In this document: piece after piece, positions 49,991 to 58,757 of the stretch | How positions within the stretch are numbered: position 1 is the stretch's first letter | Layout: each line of letters opens with the position of its first letter | DNA from: Bacteroidia bacterium | GTDB lineage: Bacteria; Bacteroidota; Bacteroidia; NS11-12g; UBA955 | Direction: 5' to 3' | NCBI GenBank assembly: GCA_023228875.1 | Contig: JALOAG010000009.1 | Span: 36,080 to 100,079 of the forward strand | DNA: 64,000 nucleotides | Translations under genes and position numbers: made by a program | Notes under the pieces: generated by a model | Seen by the model: only the letters and a program-made list of their open reading frames with translations | Told to the model about the DNA's origin: nothing | Database searches by the model: none

Positions 49991-52417
49991 TTAAAATTCA
50001 AATATAAATCCAATTGAAGGAACAATTGTAGCTGACCTTTGGTTTAAAATTAAAGGAATACCGTTACTGCCGTCTGATTTAATAGGTTGACCATCTGTTG
50101 TTTTAAAACCTGTATTGTCATCGGTCCTTTCAAAAGTAAATTTCGGTAAATAAGGTGTTTTGTAGAACAAAATATTTTGAAAATCTACAAATACATCTAA
50201 GCTCATTTTTTTGAAATTGAACTTTTTATCTGCTCTCAAGTCCAATTGGCTAAAAATAGGAAGTCGTTTGTTGTTCAGTTGTGTATAATCGTAAATACCT
50301 ATTCCTGATGTTAGATACATAGCTGTTGATGCGTTCATATCAAAAGGCGTATAAGGTTGTCCTCCTGCAATTCTGTATTTTAAACCTATATCCCAATTCT
50401 TTTTGAATTTATACCCAAAAGTTGCAGAAACAATCAATCCATAATTCCAAGTTGAAGGTTTAAATTCTCCATCTATACCTGAAAATTCAGATTTGTAAAG
50501 CGTGGCACTAGCTACGTAAAATAGATTTTTAATCAATTTTTGCTGAATATATGCTTCGATTCCATAAACTCTTCCTCGTCCTGTTGAAGTGTATTTATCG
50601 CTGCCAACTGCTGAATAATCCGTGCCTATGTTAGCATAAGAAATCCCATTAATTAACGATATTGGATAGTTCCTGTAATCTTTATAAAATGCTTCAAAAG
50701 TAACTCGTAAATCATTTTTTGGAACAAATTCAGCACCAATTGTATAATGAATGGAATTGGTGTATTTTAAGTCTTTATTGCTAAGTGTTCCGTTGTTGTC
50801 TTTGTACCCAAGCATTGTGTAAACAGGTAATTTGTAATAACTCCCCACTGATGCCGAAATATTCCATTTATTGTTGATGATATAAGAAAATGAAGCTCTT
50901 GGAGATATTGTTCTTAATGGATTTAACCCGTTTTTAGTATAGGTATTGATGTCTGTTCGAATACCAGCCGATACTAAAAATCTATCGTCAAAAAAATATG
51001 TAGCAACCTGACCATACGCACCAAATTTAAAAAAATCAATTGCTGAATTGGTTGAAAAAGATATAGCAGGGCTAATCGTATTTCCTAAACTATCTTTTAT
51101 TTCATCCTTAACTGTGTTGAAAATAGAAGCATCGTACTTTACATATTGAGCATCAACTCCGTAACTGTATTTCCAACCGTTTTTAAACTTATTCATATCA
51201 AAACGAAGCTTATTTTCTATTTCGTGACTTCCCAAACTGAACAATTTATTACCACTTTTTGAGGCGTTGTTTTCGTAACGGTCTGCACCATTAAAAAACA
51301 TATTTCTACTCAATGCAATGGTAAAGTATCCGTCATTTACTAATCGTTTTAATGTTGCCCCAACTGTATAATTCCACTGTTTAATCAATGGATTAGCACG
51401 GTTGATGTATTCTGTATTTGCATCACTCTTTTTGGGAGCAGCTAATTTAAAATTGTCAATAGCACCAATTCCAATAAAATTAATCTCAGTTTTATTGTTT
51501 ATTTTGTGGTTAACTTTATATTGAAAATCATAGTAATCAGGTCTAATCGGTAAATCCAATAACGTAAATAAAAATTGTAAATACGAGCGTCTTGCCGAAG
51601 CCATAAAAGTAGTTTTTTTTCCTAAAGGACCTTCTAACATTGCTGCAAATTCTGTTCCTGACAAGCGAAAATTTCCACTTAATTTATCGGGATTTCCATT
51701 TCGTTGTTTGATAACAATTGTTGAAGCCAAAGCATTATCATATCTGGCATTAAAAGCCGATGAAGTAAGTTGCACATCTTGTATAAACGAAACATTTAAA
51801 ATACCTGTTGCTCCGCCACTTGCTCCTTGCGTTTGAAAATGGTTTAAAACAGGAATTTCAATCCCGTCTAAGTAATATACATTTTCACTGGGTCCACCAC
51901 CCCTAACAATAATATCGTTTCTGTTGGGTGTGGTTCCGCCTGCAACTCCCGGTAAAACTTGAATCACTTTTGAAACATCAAAATTCCCACCCGGATTAGA
52001 TTTTATTTCTTCGGCAGTTAATTTTTGTGTTGCTAGTGGAGTTACCATATCAGTAGCTCTAACAGATTTCCCTGAATTAATAACAATTTCTTCTAATGCT
52101 TGACTTTTGGGGTCTAATTCTATTTGAAGTAAAAGAGCATTTCCTGAACTTAGATTTAGATTGTATTGTTCAAATACTTCATATCCAATGTAAGAAGCTT
52201 TTAAATTATATTTTCCTACTGGTATTTTGATAGAAAAAGAACCATTTTCATCAGTTACAACACCTAAAGTATCTGGACCAAAAAATTGTATAGCTACACC
52301 AATTAATTCTTCTTGTGTATTCTTGTCCTTCACAGTACCTGAAACCGTCCCTAATGTTTGAGCATTGAGTTGTACAGATAACATTGTTGCAACAAGAATG
52401 AAAATCAACCTTTTCAT
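49991..52417 (-). CDS. TonB-dependent receptor with carboxypeptidase-like regulatory domain
   Basis: 808 residues: signal peptide (1-19), a beta-sandwich CarboxypepD_reg-like domain (about 22-110: VSGTVKDKNTQEELIGVAI), plug domain (about 120-240: NPGGNFDVSKVIQVLPGVAGG, NRNDIIVRGGGPSENVYYLDGIEIP) and a 22-strand barrel ending in PSIGFIFEF with the terminal Phe. It imports an unknown large or metal-bound substrate across the outer membrane. It is not a SusC (no SusD neighbour). It is divergent from the MarR gene, with 111 bases between, so it may share control. Confidence 0.92.
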   Translation of the reverse strand: MKRLIFILVATMLSVQLNAQTLGTVSGTVKDKNTQEELIGVAIQFFGPDTLGVVTDENGSFSIKIPVGKYNLKASYIGYEVFEQYNLNLSSGNALLLQIELDPKSQALEEIVINSGKSVRATDMVTPLATQKLTAEEIKSNPGGNFDVSKVIQVLPGVAGGTTPNRNDIIVRGGGPSENVYYLDGIEIPVLNHFQTQGASGGATGILNVSFIQDVQLTSSAFNARYDNALASTIVIKQRNGNPDKLSGNFRLSGTEFAAMLEGPLGKKTTFMASARRSYLQFLFTLLDLPIRPDYYDFQYKVNHKINNKTEINFIGIGAIDNFKLAAPKKSDANTEYINRANPLIKQWNYTVGATLKRLVNDGYFTIALSRNMFFNGADRYENNASKSGNKLFSLGSHEIENKLRFDMNKFKNGWKYSYGVDAQYVKYDASIFNTVKDEIKDSLGNTISPAISFSTNSAIDFFKFGAYGQVATYFFDDRFLVSAGIRTDINTYTKNGLNPLRTISPRASFSYIINNKWNISASVGSYYKLPVYTMLGYKDNNGTLSNKDLKYTNSIHYTIGAEFVPKNDLRVTFEAFYKDYRNYPISLINGISYANIGTDYSAVGSDKYTSTGRGRVYGIEAYIQQKLIKNLFYVASATLYKSEFSGIDGEFKPSTWNYGLIVSATFGYKFKKNWDIGLKYRIAGGQPYTPFDMNASTAMYLTSGIGIYDYTQLNNKRLPIFSQLDLRADKKFNFKKMSLDVFVDFQNILFYKTPYLPKFTFERTDDNTGFKTTDGQPIKSDGSNGIPLILNQRSATIVPSIGFIFEF

Positions 52418-52440
52418 ACTTTAAATCTATTCATTCGGTG

Positions 52441-52448
52441 CAAAAGTA
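52441..52448 (-). promoter_or_regulatory. -7 box (TACTTTTG) of the TonB receptor gene
   Basis: On the minus strand TACTTTTG fits TAnnTTTG, 23 bases upstream of the ATG at 52417. It is divergent from the MarR promoter. Confidence 0.4.
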
Positions 52449-52501
52449 AACTTTGTTTTTGAATATTGGTGTAAAATAGCACTTTATTTTAAAAATAGTA
52501 G

Positions 52502-52509
52502 TATCTTTG
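52502..52509 (+). promoter_or_regulatory. -7 box (TATCTTTG) of the MarR-carotenoid operon
   Basis: TATCTTTG fits TAnnTTTG and lies 19 bases before the MarR gene. It is the only promoter-like box seen before the whole downstream run of genes to 61.7 kb. Confidence 0.4.
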
Positions 52510-52528
52510 TACCCTAGAATTTTTAGTA

Positions 52529-53173
52529 ATGAATTACGGTTTATTAAAAGATATTATTGGTTTAGTAGAACAATATGAGTTGGAAAATTCAAAAACGAAT
52601 GAAATTACAGTCAACGGTTTTAGAAGATGGATTGCTTGTAATTTGAAAGAAAACGAGGTAGAGCCTGATTGGGAAGGTAAAGAGAATGGAAGAAGTCCTG
52701 AAAGTGTCATTAACACTCTTATAGTACACATGAATCGCTATGCTAAGAGTTATTCCAAATCAGCAATAATTGATTCTGACTTTTCAACACAAGAAGATTT
52801 TATTTTTTTAATCAATCTAAAAGCATTTGGTGAAATGACTAAGATGGAGTTAATCAAAAAGAATGTTCAAGAAAAGCCGGCAGGCATGCAGATTATCAAC
52901 CGCTTAATTACTCAGAAATGGGTAGCACAGAGAGATTCTAAGACTGACAAAAGAAGTAAGGTGATTTCTATTACTCAAAAAGGTTTGGAAGCTTTAGAAG
53001 CTCAAATGGATAAAATCAGACAAGCTACTTCTATTGTTACGGGCGATTTGACTTACAATGAAAAAATGGAATTAATAAGGCTTCTTAATAAATTGAATGA
53101 TTTTCATCAGCCTATTTATGACAAAAATATTGAACCAGAGAATTTGTTGAAAGAAGTATTAAAAAAAGATTAG
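52529..53173 (+). CDS. MarR-family transcriptional regulator
   Basis: 214 residues, longer than the usual 140-160. A winged helix-turn-helix (about 95-180) is preceded by about 80 extra residues. Visible: FGEMTKMELIKKNVQEKPAGMQIINRLITQKWVAQRDSKTDKRSKVISITQKG, with the D-x-R-x(3) wing typical of MarR. It is the first gene of the carotenoid operon, ending 2 bases before crtI. Related MarR proteins answer to oxidants or small phenolics; the ligand here is unknown. It may regulate both itself and the divergent receptor gene. Confidence 0.85.
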   Translation: MNYGLLKDIIGLVEQYELENSKTNEITVNGFRRWIACNLKENEVEPDWEGKENGRSPESVINTLIVHMNRYAKSYSKSAIIDSDFSTQEDFIFLINLKAFGEMTKMELIKKNVQEKPAGMQIINRLITQKWVAQRDSKTDKRSKVISITQKGLEALEAQMDKIRQATSIVTGDLTYNEKMELIRLLNKLNDFHQPIYDKNIEPENLLKEVLKKD

Positions 53174-53175
53174 AG

Positions 53176-54642
53176 ATGAAAATAGCCATTATAGGTTCAG
53201 GATTTTCAGGGCTTTCTGCTGCTGCTTATGCTGCAAAAAATGGAAATGAAGTACACGTTTTCGAAAAGCACGACCAAGCAGGTGGAAGAGCAAGGCAATT
53301 TTGCACGCCCCAAGGATATGTTTTTGATATGGGACCAAGCTGGTATTGGATGCCTGATATAATTGAAAGATTTTTTGCGGATTTCGGGTACAAACAAACG
53401 GATTTTTTTGAATTGGTTTCTTTAAACCCACAGTTTGAAATGATTTTTTCGGATTTAAAAATGGATGTTCCTGAAAGTTTGGATGATTTGAAAAGTCTTT
53501 TTGAAAAAATAGAATCTAGTGCAGGCAAGCAATTGGAGAAATTTATACAATCGGCAAAATTCAAATACGAAGTCGGTATGCAAGAATTTGTAAACAAACC
53601 TTGTCATAGTTGGGCTGAGTTTATTGCTCCGAAAATTGCTAAGAGTGCTTTGAAGCTGGATTTACTGACAAATTTCAGAAGTTATGTTGCCCGATATTTT
53701 AAAAATGAAAAACTGAGAACTTTGATGGAGTTTCCTGTTATATTTTTAGGAGCATCTCCAAAAAATATTCCTGCATTGTATAGTCTGATGAACTACGGAG
53801 GTTACGCTCTGGGTACACATTATCCAATGGGCGGTTTTTACCAGTTGGTTTTAGCAATGAAAAGTGTAGCTGAAAAACAAGGGGCTAAATTTCATTTTAA
53901 TAAAACTGTTGAATATATCAATACTCAAAATGGGGAAGTAAAATCTCTTACAATTAATGGAGTGAATATTGAATTTGATGCAGTTATTGCTTCTTCGGAT
54001 TATCACCACACTGAATCACTTTTGGATAGCGAGTTCAGAAATTATGATGAGCAATATTGGAAGAAAAGAACTTTTGCTCCATCAAGTTTGATTTTTTATT
54101 TGGGTATTAATGAAACGATTCCTAATTTAAAACATCATACGCTTTTCTTTGAAAACGATTTAGATGACCATATTGATTGTATTTACGGTCATAAAAGATG
54201 GCCTGAAAAACCTTTGTTTTATGCGTGCTGTCCTTCAAAGACAGATGATAACGTTGCCCCAAAAGGAAAAGAAAATTTGTTTTTACTTATGCCTGTAGCG
54301 ATAGGAATTAATGATGATGAAAGTATCCGTGAAAAATATCTTAGAGATATGCTGTTAAGAATCGAAAAACACACCGGCATCAGTGATTTAAAATCTAAAA
54401 TTGAATACCAAAGAAGTTATTGTGTGCGTGATTTTGTTTCTGATTACAATGCTTACGGAGGGAATGCTTATGGTTTGGCTAATACGCTAAATCAAACAGC
54501 GGTATTAAAACCAAAACTCAGGAACAAAAAATTAAAAAACTTATACTACACTGGACAATTAACCGTACCGGGACCTGGGGTTCCGCCATCAATAATATCA
54601 GGAAAAATAGTAGCAAATGAAGTTAACCGATTAAATAAATAA
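53176..54642 (+). CDS. crtI: Phytoene desaturase (CrtI type)
   Basis: 488 residues. The FAD dinucleotide motif IIGSGFSGLSAAAYAAKNG opens the protein, then EKHDQAGGRARQF. The C-terminal signature is YYTGQLTVPGPGVPPSIISG. CrtI desaturates phytoene, in four steps giving lycopene. It follows the MarR gene directly and is 3 bases ahead of crtB. Confidence 0.97.
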   Translation: MKIAIIGSGFSGLSAAAYAAKNGNEVHVFEKHDQAGGRARQFCTPQGYVFDMGPSWYWMPDIIERFFADFGYKQTDFFELVSLNPQFEMIFSDLKMDVPESLDDLKSLFEKIESSAGKQLEKFIQSAKFKYEVGMQEFVNKPCHSWAEFIAPKIAKSALKLDLLTNFRSYVARYFKNEKLRTLMEFPVIFLGASPKNIPALYSLMNYGGYALGTHYPMGGFYQLVLAMKSVAEKQGAKFHFNKTVEYINTQNGEVKSLTINGVNIEFDAVIASSDYHHTESLLDSEFRNYDEQYWKKRTFAPSSLIFYLGINETIPNLKHHTLFFENDLDDHIDCIYGHKRWPEKPLFYACCPSKTDDNVAPKGKENLFLLMPVAIGINDDESIREKYLRDMLLRIEKHTGISDLKSKIEYQRSYCVRDFVSDYNAYGGNAYGLANTLNQTAVLKPKLRNKKLKNLYYTGQLTVPGPGVPPSIISGKIVANEVNRLNK

Positions 54643-54645
54643 AAA

Positions 54646-55482
54646 ATGAAAAAACTGTTTGAAGAATTGTCTTACGATGTGAGCAAAAAGACAACAAAAA
54701 AGTATAGCACCAGTTTTTCGTTGGGCATACTAGCGTTAAAGCCGTCAATTAGACCTGCTATTTATGCTATTTATGGTTATGTAAGATTAGCTGATGAAAT
54801 TGTGGATAGCTTTCAAGGTTATGATAAAGAAAAATTATTAAATAGATTAAAATTGGAAACCGACAATGCTTTGTCCGAAGGCATTTCATTGAATCCAATT
54901 TTACAATCTTTTCAAGATACCGTTGTAAAATACAATATAGACAGAACTTTAATAAATCAATTTCTACACAGTATGGAAATGGATTTGCAAAAAATAGATT
55001 ATAATTCTGCATTGTATGAAGAATACATTCACGGTTCCGCGGAAGTGGTTGGTTTAATGTGTTTGCAAGTTTTTACCGAGGGAGATAAATCTAAATACGA
55101 AGAATTGAAGCCTTATGCAATGAAATTAGGTTCGGTTTTTCAAAAAATTAATTTTTTAAGAGATTTGAAAGATGATTATCAAATCCTTGGTCGTACTTAT
55201 TTTCCGAATGTTGATATGTGTTTGTTCGATAATTGTGTGAAATGCCAAATTGAAGAAGATATAGAACAAGAATTTAAACAGGCATTAATCGGAATTAAAA
55301 TGCTTCCTAATTCTTCGAAATTTGGCGTGTATTTGGCTTACAAATATTATTTGACTTTGTTTAAAAAAATCAAAAATAAATCTTCTAAAGAGATTATGAA
55401 TAACCGTGTACGTGTTGCTAATTCTGAAAAAGCTTTTGTGGCATTTAAGAGTTATCTCAGGTATAAAACAACTTGTTTGTAA
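54646..55482 (+). CDS. crtB: Phytoene synthase
   Basis: 278 residues. The two aspartate-rich sites are ADEIVDSF (about 45-52) and LRDLKDDYQILGRTYFP (about 176-192), which hold the Mg2+ and the diphosphates. It condenses two geranylgeranyl diphosphates to phytoene. Its stop TAA overlaps the next ATG by one base. Confidence 0.97.
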   Translation: MKKLFEELSYDVSKKTTKKYSTSFSLGILALKPSIRPAIYAIYGYVRLADEIVDSFQGYDKEKLLNRLKLETDNALSEGISLNPILQSFQDTVVKYNIDRTLINQFLHSMEMDLQKIDYNSALYEEYIHGSAEVVGLMCLQVFTEGDKSKYEELKPYAMKLGSVFQKINFLRDLKDDYQILGRTYFPNVDMCLFDNCVKCQIEEDIEQEFKQALIGIKMLPNSSKFGVYLAYKYYLTLFKKIKNKSSKEIMNNRVRVANSEKAFVAFKSYLRYKTTCL

Positions 55483-55937
55483 TGAAATGGACTATTTTTC
55501 TTTTATCAGCTCTGTTTATTTTTAGCAGTTTCGCCATTTATTCCTTAGATGATGTAAGGGCAAATTATAGCCAATTGGCTACCGATAAGAAAATGTGTAG
55601 TGAATTACTGGCTCAATTGGAAAAGAATAAAGACCAATCGGCTACCCATTTAGCATATTTAGGAGGTTTGCAAACCATTTGGGCAAATCACGTTTTAAAT
55701 CCATTAAGCAAACTCAATACTTTTAATAAAGGGAAAAAAAATATTGAACTAGCTATTGAACAAGAGCCCAATAATGCTGAATTACGATTTATAAGGCTGT
55801 CAGTCCAAAAAAATGCACCCAATTTTTTAGGGTATCACTCCAATATTAAAGAAGATATACAATTTATTAAAAACAATCGAAGTCAGATAAAATCAAATGT
55901 AATCAATCATTACATAGAACTGTTATTAAAAGATTAA
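55482..55937 (+). CDS. Unknown secreted or membrane-anchored protein of the carotenoid operon
   Basis: 151 residues from the ATG that overlaps the crtB stop. One N-terminal hydrophobic segment (about 2-18: WTIFLLSALFIFSSFAIY) precedes a helical domain with repeat-like ATHLAYLGGLQTIWANH and NIELAIEQEPNNAELRFIRLSVQKNAPNFLGY, which reads like a single TPR-type pair. No known catalytic motif. It is translationally coupled to carotenoid genes, so a role in carotenoid handling is possible. Confidence 0.6.
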   Translation: MKWTIFLLSALFIFSSFAIYSLDDVRANYSQLATDKKMCSELLAQLEKNKDQSATHLAYLGGLQTIWANHVLNPLSKLNTFNKGKKNIELAIEQEPNNAELRFIRLSVQKNAPNFLGYHSNIKEDIQFIKNNRSQIKSNVINHYIELLLKD

Positions 55938-55938
55938 A

Positions 55939-56397
55939 ATGAAACATCAGTTATATAGAGAACAACAACTTAATTGTGATATAGAAACCGCTTGGGAGTT
56001 TTTTTCATCGCCCTATAACCTTGCCCAAATTACTCCTAAAGAAATGGGATTTGTAGTGCATACCGATGTAGGAAACCAAGCGATTTTTGAGGGTATGGAA
56101 ATTGAATATACCGTTTCTCCATTACTTAAAATACCGTTGAAATGGAGAACGAAAATTACGGAAGTTACTTTTCAAAAAAGCTTTACCGATTTTCAAGAAA
56201 AAGGACCTTATAAACTCTGGAATCACATTCACGAATTTATTCCAAATAAAGAGGGCGTGTTAATGAAAGATACGGTAGATTATGAATTACCTTTCGGCTT
56301 TTTGGGAGATATCACTCACGCTTTATTGGTTAACAAGAAGCTGGAATCAATTTTTGATTTTCGCTTTAAAGTTTTGGAGCAAAAATTTAATAAATAA
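55939..56397 (+). CDS. SRPBCC (START-like) family protein
   Basis: 152 residues with the sequence plan of the SRPBCC helix-grip fold: LNCDIETAWEFFSSPYNLAQITPKEMGF, a central beta region, and MKDTVDYELPFGFLGDITHALLVNKKLESIFDFR at the end. Members bind hydrophobic ligands. Close relatives often sit beside TIGR01777 epimerases and photolyases, as here (60.8 kb). Placed between an unknown gene and crtZ. Confidence 0.85.
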   Translation: MKHQLYREQQLNCDIETAWEFFSSPYNLAQITPKEMGFVVHTDVGNQAIFEGMEIEYTVSPLLKIPLKWRTKITEVTFQKSFTDFQEKGPYKLWNHIHEFIPNKEGVLMKDTVDYELPFGFLGDITHALLVNKKLESIFDFRFKVLEQKFNK

Positions 56398-56400
56398 TAT

Positions 56401-56859
56401 ATGAATATAGTAATAACCATACTCGTTTTTGTACTAATGGAAGGAGCTACTTGGCTCATTCATAAATACATAATGCACGGTTTTCTTTGGGTATTGCATA
56501 AAGACCATCACGACCATAGTAATAAAGGCGTTTTAGAAAAAAATGATTATTTCTTTGTCATCTTTGCCTTGCCAACGATTGCTTTGATGTACTTTGGCTC
56601 ACTCAAAGATTTTAATTACTTGTTCTTTATTGGCTTGGGTATTATGCTATATGGAATGGCGTATTTTTTTGTGCACGATATCTTCATCCACCAAAGAATT
56701 AAATATTTTACCCACACTAAAAACCTTTATTTTAAAGCTTTAAGAAGAGCTCATAAACAACATCACAAGCACTTAGGAAAAGAAGAAGGCGAATGTTTTG
56801 GATTTTTGTATGTGCCTTTCAAATATTTCAGAATGTATTTTAAAAGCAATAAAAAATGA
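56401..56859 (+). CDS. crtZ: Beta-carotene hydroxylase (CrtZ, fatty acid hydroxylase superfamily)
   Basis: 152 residues. The di-iron histidine motifs are HKYIMH (about 21-26), HKDHHDH (about 34-40), HDIFIH and HKQHHKHLG. Four membrane segments. It adds 3-hydroxyl groups to beta-carotene, giving zeaxanthin. It overlaps the cyclase gene by 4 bases. Confidence 0.95.
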   Translation: MNIVITILVFVLMEGATWLIHKYIMHGFLWVLHKDHHDHSNKGVLEKNDYFFVIFALPTIALMYFGSLKDFNYLFFIGLGIMLYGMAYFFVHDIFIHQRIKYFTHTKNLYFKALRRAHKQHHKHLGKEEGECFGFLYVPFKYFRMYFKSNKK

Positions 56860-57572
56860 TGTCTTTCACCTACATACTCGTCTTGTTTTTCACAGTTATC
56901 ATTTGTTTTATTGCATCTTTTGACAAGCGATTACAGTTCAACAAGCATTTTGGAGCATTTCTAAAAGCATCTGTTCTAGTAGCTATTCCTTTCATCGCTT
57001 GGGATGTTTGGTTTACTGCAAAAGGTGTATGGTGGTTTAATACAAACTACACACTTGGAATTGTTATAGCAGGCTTACCTTTAGAGGAATGGCTTTTTTT
57101 TATTTTTATTCCTTTTTCTTGTGTTTTTACATATTACAGTATTGATAAATTTTTTTCGTTGAAGTGGTTAAGTGGATTTAATAATATTATTGTTTTTGTA
57201 TCTATTGTTATTTGCTCAGTTGTTGCTTTATTGCATTATGATAAGGTTTATACCTTGGTTACGGCAATCGTGACTGTTTTTACGTTAGTTTATCTCCATT
57301 TTATTGTAAAAAAAGAATGGATTAGCAAGGCTTCTCTAGTTTTTCTAATATTGATGTTAGGATTCCTTCCAGTAAACGGAATTCTTACAGGTACTGGATT
57401 AGACTCTCCAATTGTTAACTACAATCCTAATGAATTCTTAGGAATAAGAATATTAACGATACCAATTGAAGATGCAGTATATGGATATACACAGTTTTTA
57501 TTAGTCCTTTATTTTTTCAAGGAATTTCAAAAAAGTAAAAAATTAATATGGAAACGCTTAGACAAAAAATAA
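56856..57572 (+). CDS. crtYcd: Lycopene cyclase, fused CrtYc-CrtYd type
   Basis: 238 residues, about seven membrane helices. The two halves each carry the cyclase signature: PLEEWLFFIFIPFSCVFTYYSI (about 75-95) and IPIEDAVYGYTQFLLVLYFF (about 205-225), showing that the two subunits of the heterodimeric enzyme are joined. It cyclises lycopene to beta-carotene. It overlaps the downstream peroxidase gene by 25 bases. Confidence 0.93.
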   Translation: MMSFTYILVLFFTVIICFIASFDKRLQFNKHFGAFLKASVLVAIPFIAWDVWFTAKGVWWFNTNYTLGIVIAGLPLEEWLFFIFIPFSCVFTYYSIDKFFSLKWLSGFNNIIVFVSIVICSVVALLHYDKVYTLVTAIVTVFTLVYLHFIVKKEWISKASLVFLILMLGFLPVNGILTGTGLDSPIVNYNPNEFLGIRILTIPIEDAVYGYTQFLLVLYFFKEFQKSKKLIWKRLDKK

Positions 57573-58138
57573 GCAGGTTTTTATATCCTGTTATTCAAAG
57601 AGTGGGAAAATCTACAAAAATGGGTAGTGTTATTTCAAACGAAAATAAAGTCTATCCAATTTCATCTTTTTATGACTTGGAAGTTCAGTTAATTGACCAA
57701 AAAAGTATTTTACTATCTTCTTTTAAAGGTAAAAATATTATGATTGTTAACACCGCCTCTGATTGTGGTTATACCGCTCAGTATGAAGAGTTACAAGAAT
57801 TGTATGATTCAATGCATGATACCTTAGTGATTATCGGATTTCCTTCTAACGATTTTGGTGAACAAGAGAAAGAAGAGAATGAAAAGATTGAAAGTTTTTG
57901 TAAGTTGAATTATGGTGTCACATTTATGTTAGCAAAAAAAAGTTCTGTATTGAAGGGTGAAAATCAAAATAGTATTTACAAATGGCTAACAGATGCTACA
58001 TTAAATGGCTGGAATACACAAGAGCCAATATGGAATTTTAGTAAATATGTAATTAATGAAGAAGGTGTGTTAACTCATTTTTTTGGACCGAGTATATCAC
58101 CAAAAAGTAAACTAATTAAAAATAGTATTAACAAATAA
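57548..58138 (+). CDS. Glutathione peroxidase-like thiol peroxidase (first copy)
   Basis: 196 residues; a later ATG at codon 25 is possible, since the first 24 residues are an unusual basic, amphipathic stretch. The catalytic Cys73 is in NTASDCGYT, followed by FPSNDFGEQE (Gln) and WNFSKY (Trp/Asn); Cys at about 117 (ESFCKLNYG) is the usual resolving position. Such non-selenium enzymes use thioredoxin to reduce hydroperoxides. It lies in the carotenoid operon. Confidence 0.88.
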   Translation: METLRQKISRFLYPVIQRVGKSTKMGSVISNENKVYPISSFYDLEVQLIDQKSILLSSFKGKNIMIVNTASDCGYTAQYEELQELYDSMHDTLVIIGFPSNDFGEQEKEENEKIESFCKLNYGVTFMLAKKSSVLKGENQNSIYKWLTDATLNGWNTQEPIWNFSKYVINEEGVLTHFFGPSISPKSKLIKNSINK

Positions 58139-58150
58139 AACAAAAAAAGT

Positions 58151-58756
58151 ATGAAAAAAAACAGAAAATATTTAGTCTCAGCTTTAGCAGCTTTTACAGC
58201 ATTAACAATGTATTCTTTTAACCTAGAAAATAAAACGAATATGAATCAACACTTGGAATTAAAATCAAAACCTAGTACATCCTTTTATTCATTGAAAATT
58301 ACACTAAATAATGGTGAAGAATTGGATTTCGCCTCTCTTAAAGGTAAAAAAGTACTTTTAGTAAACACAGCTTCTAAATGTGGATATACCCCACAATACG
58401 AAGGACTTGAAAAACTCTATGAAAAATACAAGGATCAACTTGTAATCATTGCTTTTCCAGCTAATGATTTTGCTAATCAAGAAAGTGGTTCTAATGAAGA
58501 AATCGCTCAGTTTTGTAAAGCGAACTATGGTGTCACGTTTCCTATTGCAATGAAGGCTGGAGTTATTAAAAATGAGGCGCAACAAGAAGTATTTAAATGG
58601 TTGACAGATAAAAAGTTAAATGGATGGAATGATCAAGCTCCAGAATGGAATTTTAGTAAATACTTAGTTAATGAAAATGGGGAACTGGTAAGTTATTTTA
58701 AGTCTTCGGTGAAGCCTTTTGATTCTCAGATTATTAGTTTAATTGAAAAAAAATAA
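58151..58756 (+). CDS. Exported glutathione peroxidase-like protein (second copy)
   Basis: 201 residues, similar to the preceding gene, so a tandem duplication is likely. It has an N-terminal signal or anchor (KYLVSALAAFTALTMYSF). The catalytic Cys77 is in NTASKCGYTPQYEGL, then FPANDFANQE and WNFSKYLVNENG. The first copy lacks such a signal, so the pair may serve cytoplasm and periplasm separately. Confidence 0.9.
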   Translation: MKKNRKYLVSALAAFTALTMYSFNLENKTNMNQHLELKSKPSTSFYSLKITLNNGEELDFASLKGKKVLLVNTASKCGYTPQYEGLEKLYEKYKDQLVIIAFPANDFANQESGSNEEIAQFCKANYGVTFPIAMKAGVIKNEAQQEVFKWLTDKKLNGWNDQAPEWNFSKYLVNENGELVSYFKSSVKPFDSQIISLIEKK

Positions 58757-58757
58757 A

